A stretch of DNA of 6,079 nucleotides from contig QNDJ01000119.1 of the NCBI GenBank assembly GCA_003644825.1, positions 1 to 6,079 on the forward strand, given 5' to 3'. This document shows positions 1 through 6,079 of the stretch, piece by piece (the stretch's first letter is position 1; each line of letters begins with the position of its first letter). The translations under genes and the position numbers were made by a program. The notes under the pieces are model-generated. The model was not told the DNA's origin. It saw nothing but the letters and a program-made list of their open reading frames with translations, and made no database searches. This DNA is from Candidatus Zhuqueibacterota bacterium (GTDB lineage Bacteria; SM23-31; B21-G16).

Positions 1-1
1 A

Positions 2-58
2 AAGGATGGAAAAAAAGTTATCAGAAGAAAAGGGGTTCATATTAAAAAGTTAAAATGA
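2..58 (+). CDS. Probable 3' end of an upstream gene (partial, product unknown)
   Basis: Reading from base 2 gives 18 codons without a stop, a lysine/arginine-rich tail (KDGKKVIRRKGVHIKKLK), then TGA at 56-58. The TGA overlaps the ATG of the metalloprotease gene at 55-57, an ATGA arrangement typical of translationally coupled genes in an operon. The other two forward frames are also open over most of this stretch (they stop at 43-45 and 51-53), so the frame choice rests mainly on the ATGA overlap and on the lack of a well-placed ribosome binding site for the next gene. The fragment is too short to assign a family or function. Confidence 0.42.
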   Translation, partial: KDGKKVIRRKGVHIKKLK

Positions 59-117
59 CAAAAAAACTGGTTATTTTTACAATTCTATATTTTACATTTT
101 TTGAAAATGTATCAGGA
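55..117 (+). other. Signal peptide of the metalloprotease
   Basis: Residues 1-21 have a short lysine-containing n-region (MTKK), a hydrophobic core (LVIFTILYFTFF) and a small-residue cleavage context (V-S-G before D22). This fits Sec export by signal peptidase I, with cleavage most likely between G21 and D22. It also supports the ATG at 55 as the true start. The exact cleavage site is inferred by eye. Confidence 0.75.
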
Positions 118-2763
118 GATTATTATATAAAAGGCAGGTTTGTCTATCAGGATAGAGAATTATATAACTATGGTTTTACCGGTTCAATGCCATTTAAACC
201 TATAAGGTTTGCGCTTGTACGTGCAATAGATAACGATACCCAGGAAATATTATCAGAAGGAAGTACAGACAAAGATGGTTATTTTCAACTATTTGTCTCT
301 GAGGTTTCAGTAAGAAATGTTCTTGTTGAATGTATCAGTCAGGAAGCAAGTAATAATGGATATACAAATTATCAGGTATTAAATAATATTAATGAAAAAG
401 CTCTCTATTCATTAACAACTGATGTGTATAAGAACCATCCATACGATTTGGATATAGATTTCACTGATGCCCCTGTTGCGGCAACTCCGGGAAATCTGGG
501 AGAGGTTTTTAATATCTTTGATGAAGCAACAAACTGTTTCCAGTACATTGAATCCCTTCTGGGTAACGAAAGTACATATTTTTTATCTATTTTCTGGGAA
601 AAGGGAGGACAAACCGGCAGTCAGTATTATGGAAGTAAAGTTTTTATTCAGGATTATCCAGAGGATGGTGATGGATATGATGATGATGTAATCAGGCATG
701 AAATAGGGCATTTTGTAGCAGATAAATACTCCAGAGACGATAGCCCTGGTGGAACTCATTATCTACTTTTGCCCGGAGATTTAAGGCTTGCCTGGTCAGA
801 AGGATGGGCAAACTTTTTCAATTCTGCCGTTAAAAGTTTTCATAATATTCCTTATCCTGAATGGTATGTTGATACATCAGGTGATAAAGGTGCTGGTAAT
901 TTAAGATTCTCGTTTGAGTTTGAAACACCTTCCTATGGTTATCTTGTTGAAGGAAGTGACTATGAAGCTTCAGTAACTGCTGTATTATGGGACATCATTG
1001 ATGGAGCAGTCATAGATGACCATTCCCCCGGATTCGACGATGACCCTCTCGATACCCCAACAGGTAATCAACTTATATGGACCGTTATTACAAAATATTT
1101 CAAAAAAGTTAATAACATAACTATAGAGGACTTCTGGGATGGCTGGATATCACCTGACTATGGAATAACATATAAAAATGAACTGAACAATATCCTCTTA
1201 ATGCGAGGTATAGAGTATTTTCCTGATATTTACGAAGAAGATGATATATTAACCAAAGCTAATATATACTACCCTGACAGTTCTCCCCAGCATCATACAT
1301 ATTACGGGAAAAATGATGTTGACTGGATAAAATTTTTTGCTTCTCCGGGTGATACCTTCATAGTGGAAACTTTTAATCTAAAAAACGGGGCAAACACCTC
1401 TTTACAATTATTTAATATATCAGGGGATTCAAGCATTGCTTACAATGATAACAAAGATAACGGCGAAACCCTTGCTTCAAGAATTAAGTTCTGCTCTGAA
1501 ACCGGTGATTCCCTGTTGATAAAGTCCAAATCAATTTCAAATGTAGCATATTACGGCTCTTATGATATTATGATAAAAACTCAGAAGTTTAATAAAGGTA
1601 AATACAAACTCGCTAATCATAAAAATAGTAACCTGATATTTACTATTTCAAACTTTGGAGCTTACGGGTTCAAAAATACAAGAGACGATTCTGAAGGAGA
1701 TGGATTTATATTCCCTGCAAATACAGAAAATCGACTTTTTCTTGGTGCTCTTTTGATTGGTAATGGTAAAGACAGGGTTTCTGATGTTGCTGATAATGGA
1801 AATGAAAAACGGGAAACTGATTTTGTTCCCCTGCCGGATGAAGAACTCACTATATCCGACTATGGAAACACTCAGATAGGTTATGCTAAATTTTCTGACT
1901 CTAATGCACCTTATCCGCTCAACATTACTGTAATGCAGCAAAGTTTACTCCTGACTTCTGAAAACAACAAAAATTTCATCATTCTGAATTATTCTATAAA
2001 AAACTCAGGAGAAGAAATTCTTGATAGTCTGATAGTTTCGTTATATTTTGACTGGGATATATCAAAAGATCTTGCTGATTGTGAAAATATTGACTGGGAA
2101 CCATCCTTTAACCTTGCTTATCAATATAACCCGATAGATACAACAGCACCTTATATAGGAATAGCTCAGCTATTCCCATCAAAAGCAGGCGGATTCAGAG
2201 TTATTTTTCCCGAAAGCAGTTTAAAATTAACCAATAGTAACAAATGGTATTATATGAGAAGTGGATTTGAAATTACATCTGCTTATGAGAACGATGTAGC
2301 CCAGTTAATCTCGTCAGGTCCTTTCAGTGTGAATCCCGGTGATTCAATTAATACAGCATTTGCAATAATCGGTGGGAAAAACCTTGATGAACTCAAATCC
2401 GGTGCTGTAGCTTCGATGAACTTCTGGAAGGAAGTTTTTAAACCAACAGACATCTCTGATGCTAAAAACCATTCTCCTGAAAAGTTAAAAATATTTCAGA
2501 ACTTTCCAAACCCATTTAATTCAAAAACAAGCATAGTCTATGAATTAAGTAAAAACCTGAAAGACAAGCCTGTTATCGAAATCTATAACATAATAGGGCA
2601 AAAAATTAAAACATTCAAAAACTTAAATAATACTGTCGGTAAACACAGGATAGTATGGGACGGAAAAAATAGTGAAGGTATTGAAGTATCTTCTGGTGTA
2701 TATATTTACACATTCAAATATAATGGATTTCAATTATCTCGAAAGATGTTAATTTTACACTAA
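55..2763 (+). CDS. Secreted modular zinc metalloprotease with PPC-like domain and T9SS-type C-terminal sorting domain
   Basis: This 902-residue protein is predicted to be an exported, zinc-dependent (HExxH) endopeptidase; its substrate is unknown. Seen in order: a signal peptide (1-21); an N-terminal beta domain (about 22-125) that looks like a transthyretin or carboxypeptidase-regulatory-like fold; and a catalytic domain (about 130-385). The catalytic motif HEIGH lies at 215-219 after an acidic run (DGDGYDDD). E249 in 'WSEGWANFF' is a plausible third zinc ligand, and 'SVTAVLWDIID' (306-316) resembles a conserved helix of gluzincin-like secreted proteases. A PPC-like beta domain follows (about 391-509; 'YEEDD' and 'NDVDW' hallmarks), then a long beta-rich region (about 520-800) I cannot assign, then a sorting-type tail (808-902). 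No well-placed Shine-Dalgarno precedes the ATG; the nearest G-rich run (32-35) is about 19 bases upstream, so coupling to the overlapping upstream frame is likely. It ends in tandem stops (TAATAA). Exact MEROPS family is not recognised. Protease call is firm; export route is inference. Confidence 0.85.
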   Translation: MTKKLVIFTILYFTFFENVSGDYYIKGRFVYQDRELYNYGFTGSMPFKPIRFALVRAIDNDTQEILSEGSTDKDGYFQLFVSEVSVRNVLVECISQEASNNGYTNYQVLNNINEKALYSLTTDVYKNHPYDLDIDFTDAPVAATPGNLGEVFNIFDEATNCFQYIESLLGNESTYFLSIFWEKGGQTGSQYYGSKVFIQDYPEDGDGYDDDVIRHEIGHFVADKYSRDDSPGGTHYLLLPGDLRLAWSEGWANFFNSAVKSFHNIPYPEWYVDTSGDKGAGNLRFSFEFETPSYGYLVEGSDYEASVTAVLWDIIDGAVIDDHSPGFDDDPLDTPTGNQLIWTVITKYFKKVNNITIEDFWDGWISPDYGITYKNELNNILLMRGIEYFPDIYEEDDILTKANIYYPDSSPQHHTYYGKNDVDWIKFFASPGDTFIVETFNLKNGANTSLQLFNISGDSSIAYNDNKDNGETLASRIKFCSETGDSLLIKSKSISNVAYYGSYDIMIKTQKFNKGKYKLANHKNSNLIFTISNFGAYGFKNTRDDSEGDGFIFPANTENRLFLGALLIGNGKDRVSDVADNGNEKRETDFVPLPDEELTISDYGNTQIGYAKFSDSNAPYPLNITVMQQSLLLTSENNKNFIILNYSIKNSGEEILDSLIVSLYFDWDISKDLADCENIDWEPSFNLAYQYNPIDTTAPYIGIAQLFPSKAGGFRVIFPESSLKLTNSNKWYYMRSGFEITSAYENDVAQLISSGPFSVNPGDSINTAFAIIGGKNLDELKSGAVASMNFWKEVFKPTDISDAKNHSPEKLKIFQNFPNPFNSKTSIVYELSKNLKDKPVIEIYNIIGQKIKTFKNLNNTVGKHRIVWDGKNSEGIEVSSGVYIYTFKYNGFQLSRKMLILH
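697..711 (+). other. HExxH zinc-binding catalytic motif (HEIGH)
   Basis: Codons 215-219 read H-E-I-G-H. In the HExxH metalloprotease superfamily the two histidines bind zinc and the glutamate is the general base. The preceding D-D-D-V-I-R and following F-V-A give the hydrophobic helix context usual for a real active-site helix rather than a chance match. The candidate third ligand is E249, 30 residues after H219, consistent with a gluzincin arrangement. The third-ligand choice is inference. Confidence 0.85.
1225..1581 (+). other. PPC-like (bacterial pre-peptidase C-terminal) beta domain
   Basis: Residues about 391-509 follow the PPC pattern: an opening 'D-x-YEEDD' with following A, a 'NDVDWIKFFASPGD' core strand, a 'TSLQLFN' strand, an acidic N-D-x-x-D-N turn, and a closing Y-D-I-M-I-K strand. 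PPC domains are commonly found next to secreted peptidase domains and are thought to help in secretion, folding or substrate binding. Here it sits C-terminal to the catalytic domain as expected. Boundaries are approximate and judged by eye. Confidence 0.65.
2476..2760 (+). other. C-terminal sorting-type domain (T9SS type A / FlgD-Ig-like)
   Basis: Residues 808-902 begin with 'FQNFPNPFN' (814-822), continue with a beta strand and 'IEIYNIIGQKIKTF', and end with 'WDGKNSEGIEVSSGVYIY' followed by a basic 'SRKM' strand and the C-terminus. This is the recognisable layout of the type IX secretion sorting domain family and of the related FlgD-Ig-like tails common in FCB-group and candidate-phylum secreted proteins. 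In T9SS bacteria such tails direct passage across the outer membrane and are cleaved off, leaving the protein secreted or surface-anchored. Whether this organism has a T9SS cannot be seen in the window. Confidence 0.85.
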
Positions 2764-2771
2764 TAAGAAAC

Positions 2772-2776
2772 AGAGA
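2772..2776 (+). promoter_or_regulatory. Weak ribosome binding site for the GH57 gene
   Basis: AGAGA lies five bases before the ATG at 2782, within the 18-base gap after the metalloprotease stop. It matches the anti-Shine-Dalgarno only partly, so translation may rely on reinitiation by ribosomes finishing the upstream gene. The start is independently supported by the GH57 region I motif beginning only about ten residues into the protein. Confidence 0.4.
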
Positions 2777-2781
2777 ATTAT

Positions 2782-4959
2782 ATGGAAAAAATATACGTTG
2801 CATTTATATGGCATTATCACCAACCCTATTACAGGAAAACTATTGGTGGTAATTTTATGTTGCCCTGGGTAAGGCTTCATGGAATTAAAGATTACAATGG
2901 TATGATAAATATACTAAAAGAATTCCCTGCCATAAAGGCTACATTTAATTTCACACCTGTTCTTATAAAACAAATAGAAGAATACTGCACAGAAAAAGCC
3001 ATTGATGAAGACCTTGAAATCGCAAGAAAAAAGATTTCTGATTTAACCATTGAAGACAGGATTTATATTCTCGATAATTTTTTCAGGGCAAATAAATATA
3101 ATATGATTAAACCTTTTCCAAGATACTGGGAACTCCTTAAAAAAAGGAAAATCGGTGAAAAAAAAGGAGTTGAAACCGTTAACGATTTTACTGATTCCGA
3201 ATTACTTGATTTAATCGTTCTTTTTAACCTTTCCTGGATACATCAAACAGAGTTCCAGCACAGCGAATTTCTGATGAAACTTAAGAAAAAAGGCAGAAAC
3301 TTCACAGAAAAAGAAAAAGATGAACTCCTTGAGTTTGAACTCAAAATTCTGACAAAAATATTCCCCCTTTACACTGAAATAAGTAATAATAAACAGATAG
3401 AGATAATCACAAGCCCTTTTTATCATCCTATTCTTCCCCTACTCTGCAATTTTGAGTCTGCAAAACCAGGGCTACCTGGAGTAAATTTACCACGGGAGAA
3501 AAGTGTATTAAAAGACGATGCAAAACTTCAAATCAAAAAGGGAATTGAATACTTCAAAAAAATATTTGGGTCTGCACCTGATGGAATGTGGCCTTCCGAA
3601 GGCTCTGTATCCGAAGATATAATTCCACTATTAATTGAAGAAAATATTAAATGGATTGCAACCGATGAAGAAATCCTTTCAAAATCTATAAACGTACCTT
3701 TCAGAGATGAAAAAGGCGCCATTATAAACAAATCAGTTCTATACAAACCGTATAAAATTGTTTCTGAAAAAGGAGAACTAACCATTGTTTTCAGAGATAG
3801 AGAATTATCGGATATAATCGGTTTTGATTATCATAGAATGAAACAAGAGGATGCTGCTGTAGATTTAATAAAAAGATTAGAAAGCAGGATTGACCCTTCT
3901 AATGATAAACAACTTGTTACTATAATACTTGATGGTGAAAATGCATGGGAAAGCTTTTCTGAAAATGGTATACTGTTTTTCAGAACTCTGTATGAATTAC
4001 TCTCAAAAAATCCCAGAATAAAAACCACCACTATATCAGAGTATCTAAATAAGTATCCACCCGATAGTAAAATAGAAAAACTTTACCCGGGTTCCTGGAT
4101 TAATGCAAACTTCAGAATATGGATAGGACACGAAGAAGACCTCAAAGGATGGGAATATCTATTAAAAACAAGAAAAGACCTTTTCAGATTTCTTGAGGAA
4201 AATAAAAACCTTATACCTGAGGAACAGAAAGAAAAATTGATGGATGAGTTATTCATTGCTGAAGGAAGCGATTGGTACTGGTGGTTTGGAGATGACCATT
4301 TTTCAGGAATGGATGATAAATATGATCAACTTTTCAGGCAACATCTAAAAAATATTTATTACATTATGGGAAAAATACCCCCGGATTTTCTTGAAGTTCC
4401 TGTTATGAAGTACGAAGAAAAAGCCTTTTTTTCTCTCCCAAGAGCATTTCTCAGGGTTAAGATTGACGGAAAAATCTCAAGCTACTACGAATGGTTTGAT
4501 GCAGGTTACTTCAGTACCAAAACAGAAGGCGGTTCTATGGAAAGTTCCAAAAAAAGAATTTTCGACTCTATGTATTTTGGATTTGATGGTAAATATCTTT
4601 ATTTAAGGATAGATTTCCTTGAAAATTTTTCTCTTGAAAAAGAAAAGGAGAAAATTCTTATCCATTTTTATTCACCAATCAAGCAGAGTTTATCACTTTT
4701 TTATTCGGGGAATAATGAACTTGTTGAAATTGTAAAAAATGATAATAAGAAAATTTCGGAAACCGCCCGTTTCTGTATAGATAAAGTATTAGAAATGAAA
4801 ATCGCTTTTGAAGAATTAGAACTTAAACCAAAAGATATGGTTTTATTCTCAGTATATTTTGAAGAGAATGGAAATATGAAAGATAAAATTCCACTAACTA
4901 GGTCAATTTTCTTTGAAGTTCCAGACAAATATTTTGAAATAATCAACTGGAGAGTATAG
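2782..4959 (+). CDS. Glycoside hydrolase family 57 protein (alpha-amylase / glucanotransferase-type, cytoplasmic)
   Basis: This 725-residue protein acts on alpha-glucans such as glycogen or maltodextrin by the retaining GH57 mechanism. The conserved GH57 regions are visible: region I 'WHYHQPY' (10-16); a region II candidate 'TSPFYHPILPLL' (210-221); region III 'GMWPSEG' (268-274) with E273 the likely nucleophile; region IV 'LDGENAWE' (383-390) with D384 the likely acid/base; and a region V candidate 'DWYWWFGDDH' (497-506). 'SWINANFRIWIGHEE' (438-452) is another family block. Residues about 530-725 form a separate beta-rich C-terminal domain typical of the larger COG1449-type members. There is no signal peptide, so it should be intracellular. 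Family members include amylases, 4-alpha-glucanotransferases, branching enzymes and amylopullulanases; the precise activity cannot be fixed here, though region IV looks closer to the amylopullulanase-like branch (from memory). It lies 18 bases after the protease gene and 37 before the GalT homologue, so co-transcription is likely. Confidence 0.92.
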   Translation: MEKIYVAFIWHYHQPYYRKTIGGNFMLPWVRLHGIKDYNGMINILKEFPAIKATFNFTPVLIKQIEEYCTEKAIDEDLEIARKKISDLTIEDRIYILDNFFRANKYNMIKPFPRYWELLKKRKIGEKKGVETVNDFTDSELLDLIVLFNLSWIHQTEFQHSEFLMKLKKKGRNFTEKEKDELLEFELKILTKIFPLYTEISNNKQIEIITSPFYHPILPLLCNFESAKPGLPGVNLPREKSVLKDDAKLQIKKGIEYFKKIFGSAPDGMWPSEGSVSEDIIPLLIEENIKWIATDEEILSKSINVPFRDEKGAIINKSVLYKPYKIVSEKGELTIVFRDRELSDIIGFDYHRMKQEDAAVDLIKRLESRIDPSNDKQLVTIILDGENAWESFSENGILFFRTLYELLSKNPRIKTTTISEYLNKYPPDSKIEKLYPGSWINANFRIWIGHEEDLKGWEYLLKTRKDLFRFLEENKNLIPEEQKEKLMDELFIAEGSDWYWWFGDDHFSGMDDKYDQLFRQHLKNIYYIMGKIPPDFLEVPVMKYEEKAFFSLPRAFLRVKIDGKISSYYEWFDAGYFSTKTEGGSMESSKKRIFDSMYFGFDGKYLYLRIDFLENFSLEKEKEKILIHFYSPIKQSLSLFYSGNNELVEIVKNDNKKISETARFCIDKVLEMKIAFEELELKPKDMVLFSVYFEENGNMKDKIPLTRSIFFEVPDKYFEIINWRV

Positions 4960-4985
4960 AACTAAAACCTTTACTAATAAATATT

Positions 4986-4993
4986 AAGGAGGT
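4986..4993 (+). promoter_or_regulatory. Strong Shine-Dalgarno sequence for the GalT-like gene
   Basis: AAGGAGGT is a near-perfect anti-16S match ending three bases before the ATG at 4997. The spacing is on the short side but the match is much stronger than for either upstream gene, suggesting independent and efficient initiation. It settles the start, which also agrees with the usual family N-terminus ([15 protein letters not shown]). Confidence 0.85.
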
Positions 4994-4996
4994 TAA

Positions 4997-6001
4997 ATGC
5001 CAGAATTAAGAAAAGACCCAATAATTGGAAGGTGGATAATAATCTCTACAGAGAGAGCAAAAAGACCTTCAGATTTTATTTCACCTCAGCGGGTAACCGG
5101 TTCAGCTGCCTGTCCTTTCTGCAACGGGAATGAGTGGATGACGCCACCGGAAATTTTCGCTTTCCGAAACGAAAACTCTATAAAAGACAAAGAAGGATGG
5201 AGAGTTAGAGTTGTGCCAAATAAATTTCCTGCTTTAAGAGTAGAAGGTAACCTGGATAAAAAAGGCATCGGGATTTATGATAGAATGAATGGTATTGGTG
5301 CTCATGAAGTCATCATTGAAACACCCCAGCACGAAGTATCAATATCCGCCCTTACCAACAAAAATATTGAAGAAATAATTCTGGCATATATGTATAGAAT
5401 GAGAGATTTAAAACAGGATAAAAGATTAAATTATGGAATGTTATTCAAGAATGTAGGTATAAGCGCAGGTGCTTCTCTTGAACATTCTCATTCCCAGCTA
5501 ATTGCCCTTCCTACCGTCCCAAAAATAGCTAAAGAAGAAATGGATGGAGCAAAATACTTCTTTGATTACAGAGGCAGATGCATAATCTGTGATATGGTTG
5601 CTCAGGAAAGAGAAGATGGCAGCAGAATTATTTTCGAGACCGAAAATTTTATTGCTTTTGCACCATACGCTTCAAGATTTCCCTTCGAAACCTGGATAAT
5701 CCCGGTTTTTCATCAATCTCATTTCGAAAAAATGGAAGAAAGATATGCCTATGAATTGGGAAAAATATTAAAAACGGTGTTGACCAAACTTGAAAAATCT
5801 CTTGAAGATCCACCCTACAATTATATGATTCATACTGCACCTTTCAATTATAACGACCTTGAATATTATCACTGGCATATTGAAATTATCCCCAGAATGA
5901 CAAGGGTAGCTGGATTTGAATGGGGAACTGATTTCTATATAAACCCCGTTCCACCAGAAGATGCATCAGCTTTTCTGAGGGAAATAGAAACTGATAGTTA
6001 A
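4997..6001 (+). CDS. galT: Galactose-1-phosphate uridylyltransferase family protein (HIT superfamily; possibly ADP-glucose phosphorylase-like)
   Basis: This 334-residue protein is of normal length for the GalT branch of the HIT superfamily, which moves a nucleotidyl group between hexose-1-phosphates through a covalent nucleotidyl-histidine. Visible: the N-terminal '[13 protein letters not shown]' and 'ERAKRPSDF' block; a zinc site with C39 and C42 ('CPFC'), H112 and H163; N152 and the glycine-rich '[16 protein letters not shown]' segment (152-167) in which H165 is the expected nucleophile; a second Cys pair C195/C198 ('CIIC') that with H239 or H242 and the 'HWH' at 292-294 probably makes a second metal site. 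The classic GalT active site reads HPHxQ; here it is HSHSQ, a form I associate with ADP-glucose phosphorylase-like and other non-Leloir relatives. No galK, galE or other Leloir gene is in the window, while an alpha-glucan enzyme lies directly upstream. Family membership is firm; substrate (UDP-galactose or ADP-glucose chemistry) is open. Confidence 0.92.
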   Translation: MPELRKDPIIGRWIIISTERAKRPSDFISPQRVTGSAACPFCNGNEWMTPPEIFAFRNENSIKDKEGWRVRVVPNKFPALRVEGNLDKKGIGIYDRMNGIGAHEVIIETPQHEVSISALTNKNIEEIILAYMYRMRDLKQDKRLNYGMLFKNVGISAGASLEHSHSQLIALPTVPKIAKEEMDGAKYFFDYRGRCIICDMVAQEREDGSRIIFETENFIAFAPYASRFPFETWIIPVFHQSHFEKMEERYAYELGKILKTVLTKLEKSLEDPPYNYMIHTAPFNYNDLEYYHWHIEIIPRMTRVAGFEWGTDFYINPVPPEDASAFLREIETDS

Positions 6002-6079
6002 ATTATTGAAATCTACAAAAATTTCACTTCTATTTTGTTTCATACAAACACAATGATTTCACAAATTATTTTAATTTCA
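6002..6079. other. AT-rich intergenic tail after the GalT-like gene
   Basis: These 78 bases carry no convincing reading frame and no GC-rich hairpin with a T-run, so no intrinsic terminator can be called. The hexamer ATTTCA occurs three times (6021-6026, 6056-6061, 6074-6079). A TTGAAA at 6006-6011 resembles a -35 box but lacks a good -10 partner at normal spacing. The operon may end here or continue beyond the window. Confidence 0.5.
6007..6026. repeat. Short inverted repeat (TGAAAT ... ATTTCA)
   Basis: A perfect 6-base inverted repeat with an 8-base loop begins six bases after the GalT-like stop codon. The stem has only one G:C pair and no following T-run, so it would be a weak hairpin and a poor terminator. 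It could be a small operator-like palindrome or chance in AT-rich DNA. Confidence 0.25.

Noticed and set aside
467-691. Forward 74-codon frame inside the protease catalytic region ending in a methionine run
   Set aside because: The terminal methionines are the frame-shifted reading of the acidic GAT/GATG run that encodes the DGDGYDDD segment; there is no independent support.
1648-1941. Overlapping reverse-strand open frames inside the metalloprotease gene
   Set aside because: They lie fully inside a well-supported gene, have no family motifs and no ribosome binding site, and look like antisense shadows.
3211-4031. Several reverse-strand open frames inside the GH57 gene
   Set aside because: The sequences are low-complexity and serine/phenylalanine-rich, as expected for antisense of AT-rich coding DNA, and the forward frame carries all GH57 motifs.
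6002-6030. Intrinsic terminator after the GalT-like gene
   Set aside because: The only hairpin nearby has a 6-base, mostly A:T stem and no T-run, so it does not meet the usual criteria.
6006-6036. Possible sigma-70-like promoter (TTGAAA as -35)
   Set aside because: At 17-19 base spacing the -10 candidates match only four of six positions, which is expected by chance in such AT-rich sequence.
1-6079. CRISPR array, tRNA/rRNA, insertion sequence or defence cassette
   Set aside because: No regularly spaced direct repeats, no RNA-gene-like GC-rich folded segment, no transposase frame or terminal inverted repeats; nearly all bases are explained by three ordinary coding regions.

Overview
This AT-rich window (roughly one third GC by eye, with frequent AGA/AGG arginine and ATA isoleucine codons) is densely packed and reads entirely on the + strand. 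It holds three complete genes and probably the last few codons of a fourth. The first complete gene encodes an exported protein with a C-terminal domain of the type IX secretion / FlgD-Ig-like kind ('NFPNPFN' opening, 'WDGKN...SSGVYIY' ending). That tail is typical of the Bacteroidota-Ignavibacteria-Calditrichota-Marinimicrobia-Cloacimonadota range and of candidate phyla such as KSB1 and WOR-3. The window therefore most likely comes from an uncultivated, probably anaerobic bacterium of that group; this is inference and the exact phylum cannot be read from the sequence.

Layout: positions 1-58 carry the probable end of an upstream gene whose TGA overlaps the next ATG (ATGA). Positions 55-2763 encode a secreted modular zinc metalloprotease: signal peptide, N-terminal beta domain, HExxH catalytic domain, PPC-like domain, a long unassigned beta-rich region and a sorting-type tail. 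Eighteen bases later, 2782-4959 encode a cytoplasmic GH57 alpha-glucan-acting enzyme with a C-terminal beta domain. After 37 bases with a strong Shine-Dalgarno sequence, 4997-6001 encode a GalT-like hexose-1-phosphate nucleotidyltransferase with two Cys-x-x-Cys zinc sites and an HSHSQ active site. The final 78 bases are an AT-rich intergenic tail with only a weak inverted repeat.

How the genes may work together: the tight same-strand spacing suggests one transcript. The GH57 enzyme and the GalT-like protein form a plausible alpha-glucan (glycogen or maltodextrin) and sugar-phosphate pair, in which the GalT homologue may serve glycogen or nucleotide-sugar turnover (for example as an ADP-glucose phosphorylase) rather than the Leloir galactose pathway. 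The secreted protease has no obvious functional link to them and may simply share the transcript. I do not see a mobile element, CRISPR array, RNA gene or clearly novel defence-type system here. The most interesting items are the unassigned metalloprotease architecture and the possible glycogen role of the GalT homologue.
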